Source: Ancylobacter gelatini (GTDB taxonomy: Bacteria; Pseudomonadota; Alphaproteobacteria; Rhizobiales; Xanthobacteraceae). From it: 64,000 nt of DNA. Each line of letters opens with the position of its first letter. Within the stretch, counting starts at the first letter, position 1. Location of the stretch: the NCBI RefSeq assembly GCF_022601675.1, contig NZ_JAKVIL010000009.1, forward strand, positions 124,001 to 188,000, read 5' to 3'. Below the pieces are notes generated by a model. The model searched no databases, was not told the DNA's origin, and saw only the letters and a program-made list of their open reading frames with translations. A program made the translations under genes and the position numbers. Positions 57,804 to 64,000 of this stretch are shown here, one piece after another.

Positions 57804-58427
57804 ATGAGCGCAGACATCCGGGAAAACGTCGCTGGGGAAGAGATGTATGAGGAGCGCGAGGCCGTTGCGCTCTTCGATAGCGAAGCCGCGCTCAACAAGG
57901 CGGTCGACGCGCTGCTGGAGCTTGGCCTCGCGCCGGAGGATATGAGCCTGCTCGCCGATGCCGGCACGCTGTCCGGCAAGTCGGTCAAGGAGCTGGAAGA
58001 TGCGGACAATGTGCCGCACGCCGCCTATGTCTCGCCGGGCACCCGCTCGGAAGGGCTTGCGGCGGCGGCGGGCGCCCCGGCGCTGGCGGTCGGCCTCGGC
58101 GCGGCGGCGGTGGTCGCCAGCGGCGGCCTGGCGCTGATCCCGACCCTCGCGGTGGTCTGCGGCAGCGGCGCGGCGGCCGGCACGGTCGGCCTGCTGCTCG
58201 GCCGCGCCTTCGGCAAGTTCCACGCCGAGCGCGTGCGGCTCGACATCGCCAATGGCGGCATCCTGCTGTGGGTGCATGCGCCGGAAGGCGCCAAGGACGC
58301 CAAGATCATCGAGGCGCTGACCAGCAATGGCGCGCGCGATGTGCATTTCCACTCGGTGAAGCGCAGCTGGGGCGTCGCCGAAGTTCCCGGCCACGACTTC
58401 CAGCCGGATCCGCTGCTCAAGGCCTGA
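57804..58427 (+). CDS. glycine/alanine-rich membrane-associated protein of unknown function
   Basis: The 207-residue product has an acidic N-terminal part with a ferredoxin-like strand pattern (ALFDSEAALNKAVDALLELG), as in general-stress proteins. A Gly/Ala-rich hydrophobic hairpin follows (about residues 83-138, [20 protein letters not shown] then AAAGTVGLLLGRAFG), and then a second fold (GGILLWVHAPEGAKDAKIIEALTSNGARDV). The layout recalls low-complexity Gly-zipper stress proteins that sit in membranes. ATG 57804 (AGGGGAAG upstream) is preferred to ATG 57786. A two-way hairpin follows. Confidence 0.8.
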   Translation: MSADIRENVAGEEMYEEREAVALFDSEAALNKAVDALLELGLAPEDMSLLADAGTLSGKSVKELEDADNVPHAAYVSPGTRSEGLAAAAGAPALAVGLGAAAVVASGGLALIPTLAVVCGSGAAAGTVGLLLGRAFGKFHAERVRLDIANGGILLWVHAPEGAKDAKIIEALTSNGARDVHFHSVKRSWGVAEVPGHDFQPDPLLKA

Positions 58428-58455
58428 GACGCGACGCCGGTGCTTTCGTGACTGT

Positions 58456-58493
58456 CAGATCCCATTCCGGCCGCGGGCCCGGGATGGGATCTG
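58456..58493. terminator. hairpin between convergent genes
   Basis: CAGATCCCAT pairs with ATGGGATCTG, and the stem continues through CCGG/CCGG with one imperfect pair, around an 8-nt loop; CGTTTC follows. It lies between two converging genes and can serve both. Confidence 0.75.
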
Positions 58494-58509
58494 TCGTTTC
58501 ACCACGGCG

Positions 58510-59058
58510 TCAGGCGCGGAAATACCGAATCAGCACCAGCACGCCGATGCCGGTTACCAGCGCCGCGCACAGCGCCATCACCAAAGCGGACTGGTCCAGC
58601 CAGGCGATGGTCGGCACAGCCAGCGCCATCACCACCCCGTTGGCGCACATCCGCCACGAGGCGGTGTGTACGCCGGAGACGAAGGTGCCGAGCGCCACCA
58701 GGATCAGAACGATCAGGCTGGTGATGTCGGCATTGGCGATGGCCTGAACGCTCGGGGCGAACACCAGGCTCATGGCTATCAGGAACGCCGCCCAGTGCAG
58801 CGCCTGGGTCCAGACCAGCCGCCAGCCCCGGCCATTCGCGCGGGCGCGCGGCCAGCCGATGGCGATGCCGATGCCGCAGATGATGACCGCAAGCAGGGCC
58901 CAATAGGTCGCGATGGGCTGTCGGGTCAGGCTGACATAGCCGACGCCGGCGACCGTCAGAGCCAGAATCGCCAGATGCGGCAGTTCCGCGAGCCAGAAGC
59001 CGCGCGGGGTCTCGCTCCGGGGAAGCCGGGCCGATTCGAGTTCGTCCGGGTCGAACAT
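58510..59058 (-). CDS. membrane protein of unknown function
   Basis: The 182-residue product has an acidic N-terminus (FDPDELESARLPRSETPRG) and five hydrophobic segments (about residues 28-48, 54-71, 87-105, 115-135 and 150-178). No family is recognised. It diverges from the ytcA-mdtNOP-like operon across a 180-bp gap and converges on the preceding gene. Confidence 0.72.
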   Translation of the reverse strand: MFDPDELESARLPRSETPRGFWLAELPHLAILALTVAGVGYVSLTRQPIATYWALLAVIICGIGIAIGWPRARANGRGWRLVWTQALHWAAFLIAMSLVFAPSVQAIANADITSLIVLILVALGTFVSGVHTASWRMCANGVVMALAVPTIAWLDQSALVMALCAALVTGIGVLVLIRYFRA

Positions 59059-59238
59059 GCGGAAATCCCTCGTCGATTACGTGATGCCTTCACACCCGCT
59101 TAGCATAAACCGGCAGGAAGCGGGCTCGTCGGGGACCATCGGAGGCGACCCAGGCTGACACCGGGACACATCGGTCCGGATCATTTCGTAACCGTGCCGG
59201 ACGCCGGTTGATGAAATCCGCGGGGCTTACGGTATAAG

Positions 59239-59610
59239 ATGGCCGACATGTCCGTGATGCCCGAATCGTGCCGTCATCCCCCTGTCCGATCCGTCCGTGC
59301 GGTGGCCCGCACCGTCCCCTCCGGACGTGGCGGGTGGAGGCGCCGTGGCGGCCTGCTGGCACTGCCGGCAGCGATGGCGGCGTCTCCGGCGGTGGCTCAG
59401 GTGGCGGGCGCGCCGGCCATCCCGGCCTTCGGTGCCTTTTTTCCGGCCTGGCTGCTCTGTGCCGCGCTCGGCATCTTCGGCGCGGTCATCGCGCGGCTGG
59501 TCTTCATCCGTATCGGGCTCGACGACGTGCTGCCCTGGCCGCTGGCGGTGTATACCGCGCTCGCGGTCGCGCTCGCCGTCCTCGCCTCCTCCTTGCTCTT
59601 CGGGCTTTAG
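59239..59610 (+). CDS. YtcA-like small membrane protein
   Basis: The C-terminal 55 residues (LLCAALGIFGAVIARLVFIR, then LPWPLAVYTALAVALAVLASS) form two membrane segments. They match the YtcA family that precedes mdtNOP in Escherichia coli. The start is uncertain. A plausible TTGATG / TATAAG promoter ends directly at ATG 59239, so translation may begin at a later ATG (59257) or near residue 46. The 372-bp frame as given encodes 123 residues with a charged N-terminus. It is 4 bp ahead of mdtN. Confidence 0.75.
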   Translation: MADMSVMPESCRHPPVRSVRAVARTVPSGRGGWRRRGGLLALPAAMAASPAVAQVAGAPAIPAFGAFFPAWLLCAALGIFGAVIARLVFIRIGLDDVLPWPLAVYTALAVALAVLASSLLFGL

Positions 59611-59614
59611 AAAC

Positions 59615-60664
59615 GTGACGGAAGCATCCGGCAAAGGTCCCACCCGCGCGCTCGGCGTCATCGTCAGCGTCGCGATCATCGCCGGCGCGGCCTATCTGGT
59701 CTGGGGCAATCTGCGCCATGCCGAGCTGAATCCGCTCTCCGAGGACGCCGTGCTGACGGCGGACGTGGTGCATGTCGCCGCTTCCGTGCCCGGTCGCATC
59801 CAGAGCTTCGGCGTGGCGGAAAACGGCAAGGTGGCACAGGGCGAACTGCTGTTCGCGCTGGATCCCGCGAGCTTCAAGCTCGCCGTGGATCAGGCCGCCG
59901 CTGACCTGCGCGCGGTGGAGGCGACGCTGGAGACGCAGCGCCGCACCATCAAGGCGGAGCAGTCCAACGCCGTGATCGCGCAGGAACAGGTGACGCGCGC
60001 GCAGGCCAATCTGGCGCTGGCCGAGCAGACGCTGGCGCGGCTCGTCGCGTTGCGCCCCAAGGGCTATGTCTCCGCCCAGCAGGTGGACGACGCGGCCACC
60101 GCCAAGCGCGACGCCGAGGTCAGCCTGCGGCAGGCGCTGCAGCAGGCCGCGGCCGCCGATGCGCTGGTGAGCAGCGTCGCCGCCGCCGAGGCGCTGGTGG
60201 ATGCGCGCCGCGCCGCGCTCGCCATTGCCGAAAAGGCGCTGGCGGACACCCAGGTGCGCGCGCCCAATGACGGGCGCGTCGTCGGGCTGTCGGTGTCGCC
60301 GGGCGAGTTCGTCATCACCGGCCAGACCGTGTTCACGCTGATCAACACCGAGGCGTGGTTCGCCTCGGCCGGCTTCCGCGAGACCGACCTCGCCAACATC
60401 AAGGTCGGCGACTGCGCCACGGTCTACGCGCTGGCCGACCGCTCGATCGCGATCACCGGCAAGGTCGAGGGCATCGGCTGGGGCGTCGCCTCCGAGGAGG
60501 CGATCAACATTCCGCGCAGCCTGCCTTATGTGCCGAAGACGCTGGACTGGGTGCGTGTCGCGCAGCGCTTCCCGGTGCGGGTGCGCCTTCTCGATCCTCC
60601 CGAAGGGCTGATGCGCGTGGGCGCCTCCGCGATCGTGCAGATCGATCATGGCAAGAGCTGTTAG
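59615..60664 (+). CDS. MdtN-like periplasmic adaptor (HlyD/MFP family)
   Basis: The 349-residue protein has one N-terminal membrane anchor (GVIVSVAIIAGAAYLVWG), lipoyl-like halves (ADVVHVAASVPGRIQSFGVAENGKV and VRAPNDGRVVGLSVSPGEFV), an alpha-hairpin coiled coil (about residues 90-200) and a C-terminal beta-barrel domain (IGWGVASEEAINIPRSLPYV). Such adaptors join an inner-membrane pump to an outer-membrane channel. The GTG at 59615 is the start (NVTEASGK). The 3' end overlaps the mdtO-like gene by 17 bp. Confidence 0.9.
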   Translation: MTEASGKGPTRALGVIVSVAIIAGAAYLVWGNLRHAELNPLSEDAVLTADVVHVAASVPGRIQSFGVAENGKVAQGELLFALDPASFKLAVDQAAADLRAVEATLETQRRTIKAEQSNAVIAQEQVTRAQANLALAEQTLARLVALRPKGYVSAQQVDDAATAKRDAEVSLRQALQQAAAADALVSSVAAAEALVDARRAALAIAEKALADTQVRAPNDGRVVGLSVSPGEFVITGQTVFTLINTEAWFASAGFRETDLANIKVGDCATVYALADRSIAITGKVEGIGWGVASEEAINIPRSLPYVPKTLDWVRVAQRFPVRVRLLDPPEGLMRVGASAIVQIDHGKSC

Positions 60665-62597
60665 CTGGACCTTTTCCGGCCTCGCCGCCCAGGTGAGGCA
60701 CGATCTCTCCCCCTTTGAGGGGCGGGCCGGGATGACGTGGCGCATCGCGCTGCTGTGCGCCATCGTGGCGATGGTGGCGATGGTCTACAAGGTGCCCGAA
60801 CCGGCGCTGAGCTGCTACCTCATCATCTTCCTGATGAACCCCAATGGCGCGGAATGCGTCGGCAAGGGGCTCGGGCTGATCGTGCTGGTCTCGATCATCG
60901 TGCTGCTGCTGGTGCCGATCGTGAACGTGACGATCGAATCGCAGATCCTGCGCATGCTGGCGATCATCGGCCTGTCCTTCGTGCCGGTGTTCTTCGGCGC
61001 CGCGAGCGCGCTGGGCGAGATCGGCTCGATCATTGCGCTGGTGCTGGCCTTCGTGCTGACGCTGGTCGACATGGTGCCGGTCGGTGAGGTGGCGACGCGC
61101 GGCCTGCTCTATGCCTGGCAGATGGCCTCGATGCCGATGGCGCTGATGGTGGTGTTCTGCCTGGCGCTCGGCTGGTCGCCGCAGCGCCTGATCCGCCGCC
61201 GGCTGGCGGCGCGGCTGAACGCCGTGGCGGATGTGCTGGAGCGGCCGGGCCCGGCGGGGCGCGCGCGTCTCGGCGCATGGCTCAGCGAGGGCAATGACGC
61301 CTCGTTCCAGCTCGCGCAGATGTCCAGCCAGATGGGGCTGACCCGCCGCGAGGCGACCCGGCTTCTGGCCGCGCGGGTGGAGAGCAGCTACCGCCTGCTG
61401 CTGGCTGCCGCCGCGCTGCCGGAGTCCGGCGAGGGCTGGGCCGGCTCGCCGCAGGCGCGCGCGCTGGCATCGTCCTGCCGTGCCGCCGCTGCGGCGATCC
61501 GCGCCCGGACCGTCCCACCGGCGCCGCCTGAGCTGGCCATGGGCAGCCGTGCCTCCGACGGCCAGGCCGGCCGCGCGCTCGGGCTGATCGGCGAGGCGCT
61601 CGCCGAGTTCGCGGTGCCCCCGCCCGATGCCGGTGCCGCGCCGCGCAAGGTGCCGTTCCTCAAGCCCGACGCCTTCAGCAATCCCGAATATCAGCGCTAT
61701 GCGCTCAAGGTCACCGCCGCCGCCGTGGTGGCCTACATCCTCTATTCCAGCGCCAGCTGGCAGGGCATCCACACCGCGATGATCACCTGCTACGTCGCCG
61801 CGCTCGGCACCACCGGCGAGACCGTGCACAAGCTGCTGCTGCGCATTTCCGGCGCGCTGGTGGGCGCGGCGATGGGGATCGCCTCGATCATCTTCATCGC
61901 GCCGCATCTGACCGCGATCGACGGGCTGATGGTGCTGGTGTTCCTCGGCGTGCTGCCGGCGGCCTGGGTCTCCTCGGGCCCGGAGCGCATCTCCTATGCC
62001 GGCGTGCAGATCGGCCTCGCCTTCCTGCTTACCGTGCTCAACGGCTTCCAGCCTTCGACCGATCTCAGTGTGGCCAGCGACCGTGTGATCGGCATTCTGG
62101 TCGGCAACCTCGTGGTCTATGTCGTGTTCACCAGCGTCTGGCCGAAAAGCGCGGTCGAGGACGTGCGGCTGCGCCTCGCCAGCGCGCTGTCGCTGCTCTC
62201 CGGCCTTGCGGCGCTGGCGCCGGAGGAGCGGCGGCGCGCGGTGAATGTCGCGGCGCAAGCTGGCACCGAGCTGGCGGCGGCCGAGGCGGGGCTGGAGGTT
62301 CTGGCCTTCGAGCCCGCCCGGCTCCAGCCGCCGCTCGCGGAGGTCCGCCGGCTCACTGAGGCCGCGCGGCAGGCACGCGCGCTGGGGCCTTCCCTGTTCA
62401 TCGCGCCGGAGCGGCGCGAGGATATCGCCGCCGCCTTGGCCGCTGCCGGGGTGGCGCTGCGGCAACAGGGGGAGGCCGCCGTGGCCGGAAGCGGCCCTGC
62501 GGCTTTGCCTCTTGGCACCATCCCCCCTATTGAACAGGGGGGCGGCGACGAACTCGGGACGCGAGCGACGCGGATCGGGCTTTTGCTGGCGGGCTGA
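60648..62597 (+). CDS. FUSC/MdtO-like inner-membrane efflux protein
   Basis: The 649-residue protein has two blocks of membrane segments (about residues 30-185 and 355-500) separated by soluble helices. This is the layout of fusaric-acid-resistance/AaeB/MdtO proteins. It begins ARAVSWTFSGLAAQVRHDLSPFEGRAGMTWRIALLCAIVAM; the second block includes LITCYVAALGTTGETVHKLLLRISGALVGAAMG. MdtNOP exports sulfa drugs, acriflavine and puromycin in E. coli. Substrate here is unknown. Confidence 0.9.
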   Translation: MARAVSWTFSGLAAQVRHDLSPFEGRAGMTWRIALLCAIVAMVAMVYKVPEPALSCYLIIFLMNPNGAECVGKGLGLIVLVSIIVLLLVPIVNVTIESQILRMLAIIGLSFVPVFFGAASALGEIGSIIALVLAFVLTLVDMVPVGEVATRGLLYAWQMASMPMALMVVFCLALGWSPQRLIRRRLAARLNAVADVLERPGPAGRARLGAWLSEGNDASFQLAQMSSQMGLTRREATRLLAARVESSYRLLLAAAALPESGEGWAGSPQARALASSCRAAAAAIRARTVPPAPPELAMGSRASDGQAGRALGLIGEALAEFAVPPPDAGAAPRKVPFLKPDAFSNPEYQRYALKVTAAAVVAYILYSSASWQGIHTAMITCYVAALGTTGETVHKLLLRISGALVGAAMGIASIIFIAPHLTAIDGLMVLVFLGVLPAAWVSSGPERISYAGVQIGLAFLLTVLNGFQPSTDLSVASDRVIGILVGNLVVYVVFTSVWPKSAVEDVRLRLASALSLLSGLAALAPEERRRAVNVAAQAGTELAAAEAGLEVLAFEPARLQPPLAEVRRLTEAARQARALGPSLFIAPERREDIAAALAAAGVALRQQGEAAVAGSGPAALPLGTIPPIEQGGGDELGTRATRIGLLLAG

Positions 62598-62621
62598 GGG
62601 TTGGACGCAGGCGATTTCGCA

Positions 62622-64000
62622 ATGAGGCAGGGATGGACGGGCGCGCTTGCGCGCGGTCGCGCCGTCATGCTCGGCCTCGCGCTGCTGGGCCTTGCCGCCT
62701 GCGCCCCCAATGCGCTGGATCGCGCGCCGGGCTCGGCCTCCGAGCCGTGGCAGCCGAGCGAGGAGGGCGCGAGCGCCCTGCTGCCGGGGCCGCGCCATTC
62801 GGTCGATCTCGACGCAGACGGCGTGCGCCGGTTCGCCGTGCCGGCCGATCCCGCGGTCTCGGTGCTGCCGGCCCAGCCTGATCTGGTGCCGGGCCGGGTC
62901 TATCATCTGCCGGAACTGATCGACGTCGCGCAGGCCCACAACCCGCTCACCCGCGTCTCGTGGGAACAGGCGCGGCAGGCGGCGCTGGCGGTCGGCGTGA
63001 CGGAGGCGACCTTCCTGCCGACCATCTCTGCCAGCGTGATCGGCGGGCGGCAGACCGTGACCAGCCCGCTGCCGGCCCCGCTCGGCAACCAGCGCTATTT
63101 CGACACCACGGCGGAAGGCGTGGTGCCGCTGGTGGCGCTGCAATGGCTGGTGTTCGATTTCGGCCAGCGCAGCGCGGTGCTCGATGCCGCCAGGCAGGCC
63201 TCCTATGCCGCGAACATCACGTTCAACGGCATGCACCAGAAGCTGATCTACGACGTCACCCGCACCTATTACCAGTATGGCGCGGCGCGGGTGAACGAGA
63301 AGATCGCCCGGCAGGCGCTCGCCAATAGCCGCGCCATCGCGGCGGCGGTGGAGGCGCGCGAGGAGAAGGGCCTCGGCACCACGGTCGAGACCGCGCAGGC
63401 CCGCCAGGAGGTCGCCCAGTCCGAGCTGCGGGTGGTGCAGTCCAAGGGGCTGGCGCGTGATGCCTACCAGGCGCTGATTTCCGCCATGGGCATCTCGCCG
63501 CTCACCGTGATCCAGGTCGCCGATTCCGGTGGCCGCCCCCTGCCCGGCGCCATGGAACTGCCGACCGAGCCCCTGATCAAGTTCGCGCTGGCGCAGCGCC
63601 CGGACGTGCTGGCGAGCTATGCCGCGCTGCGCGCCACCCATGCCGGCATCAAGGCGGCAGAGGCCGAGTTCATGCCCAAGGTGTTCCTGGCCGGGGTGGC
63701 GGCGGCGCAGAACAGCAATCTGAGCGCGGGCGGCCTGCCGACCATCGGCACGCAGGGCTCCACCACCGGCATGATGATCGGGGCGACGGTGCCGCTCTAC
63801 GATGCCGGCCTGCGCGCGGCCCAGCTCAAGAAGGCGGAATCCGACGCCAAGATCGCCGAATCGACCTTTGCCCAGACCCAGGACCTCGCGGTGCGCGAGA
63901 TCGTGGTGGCGGCGGACACGCTGCGCTCGGCGCTGGAATCCTACCGCGCCGCCTCCAAGCTCGCACAGGCCGCCGCCATCACCTATGACGCCGCGCTCGA
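62622..64000 (+). CDS. MdtP-like outer-membrane efflux lipoprotein (runs off right edge)
   Basis: The visible 459 residues start with a lipoprotein signal (LGLALLGLAACAPN; lipid-attached Cys) and continue as a TolC-like outer-membrane factor. The helix pair ELIDVAQAHNPLTRVSWEQARQAAL and repeated coiled helices are seen, with PLYDAGLRAAQLKKAESDAKIAES near the edge. It completes a three-part pump with the two preceding genes. The 3' end is outside the window. ATG 62622 is 24 bp after the mdtO-like stop. Confidence 0.9.
   Translation, partial: MRQGWTGALARGRAVMLGLALLGLAACAPNALDRAPGSASEPWQPSEEGASALLPGPRHSVDLDADGVRRFAVPADPAVSVLPAQPDLVPGRVYHLPELIDVAQAHNPLTRVSWEQARQAALAVGVTEATFLPTISASVIGGRQTVTSPLPAPLGNQRYFDTTAEGVVPLVALQWLVFDFGQRSAVLDAARQASYAANITFNGMHQKLIYDVTRTYYQYGAARVNEKIARQALANSRAIAAAVEAREEKGLGTTVETAQARQEVAQSELRVVQSKGLARDAYQALISAMGISPLTVIQVADSGGRPLPGAMELPTEPLIKFALAQRPDVLASYAALRATHAGIKAAEAEFMPKVFLAGVAAAQNSNLSAGGLPTIGTQGSTTGMMIGATVPLYDAGLRAAQLKKAESDAKIAESTFAQTQDLAVREIVVAADTLRSALESYRAASKLAQAAAITYDAAL

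Noticed and set aside
60504..63641. A 1045-codon open frame on the minus strand opposite the mdtNOP-like genes
   Set aside because: It is antisense to three conserved efflux genes, and its product is low-complexity Arg/His/Gly/Ala sequence.

Overview
The window reads as a block of core chromosome from a high-GC alphaproteobacterium of the order Hyphomicrobiales. The support is the gene order parB-parA-rsmG-mnmG-mnmE, rho-hemJ-hemE, maf-aroE-coaE-dnaQ-secB, Tim44-mltA-smr-xre-hslUV, hisB-x-HAFE-coaA and grpE-hrcA-rph-rdgB-hemW, plus OlsB and CTTG-type heat-shock promoters. A soluble NAD-linked formate dehydrogenase operon (fds) suggests a C1-using or formate-using lineage such as Xanthobacteraceae (Ancylobacter, Starkeya, Xanthobacter, Azorhizobium); that placement is inference. 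No rRNA, tRNA, CRISPR, prophage or insertion sequence was recognised. Almost everything is housekeeping.

Layout. (1) 1-11.3 kb, mostly minus strand: parB (cut by the left edge), parA, rsmG, mnmG, mnmE, then a plus-strand thioredoxin-domain/YyaL gene, a small membrane protein, rho, hemJ and hemE. Three parS sites lie here. (2) 11.3-11.6 kb: the gap between hemE and the pyruvate-phosphate-dikinase regulator gene. This is the conserved alphaproteobacterial origin location, and predominant gene orientation flips from minus to plus here. A second cluster of DnaA-box-like 9-mers, including one perfect box, lies at 7.6-7.8 kb. (3) 11.6-19.2 kb, plus strand: PPSR, maf, aroE, coaE and dnaQ; secB on the minus strand; Tim44, mltA, smr and xre. 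A fourth parS and a hairpin separate these from hslUV. (4) 19.2-22.4 kb, minus strand: hslU, hslV, and a membrane protein plus TetR regulator sharing related operators. (5) 22.4-28.8 kb: an overlapping his operon with a DUF2628-like gene inside it, then coaA, alkB and a secreted protein. (6) 28.9-34.7 kb: grpE and hrcA diverging from rph-rdgB-hemW, then a lipoprotein (PBP-activator type). (7) 34.8-41.5 kb: rsmI-yraN-gshB, an hsp20/DUF1150 heat-shock pair, olsB, a 786-bp gap with no supportable gene, and comM. (8) 41.6-47.8 kb: fdsG-fdsB-fdsA-fdhD-fdsD behind an inverted repeat. (9) 48-54.6 kb: a Kef-type antiporter and a polyamine-type ABC transporter. Its second permease carries an unusual seventh hydrophobic segment and a three-copy peptide repeat tail. 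(10) 54.8-64 kb: a TIGR02302/DUF4175 protein, a glycine/alanine-rich stress-like protein, a membrane protein, and a ytcA-mdtNOP-like efflux operon cut by the right edge.

How they work together. ParAB/parS and the origin handle chromosome replication and segregation. HslUV, GrpE, HrcA and Hsp20 form a protein quality-control set, and three of these genes have upstream promoter-like motifs with identical spacing. The fds genes make a cytoplasmic molybdenum formate dehydrogenase, with FdhD maturing its cofactor. The strongest unexplained signals are the permease repeat tail (peptide conserved while its codons diverge), the two origin-like regions, and the 786-bp gap.
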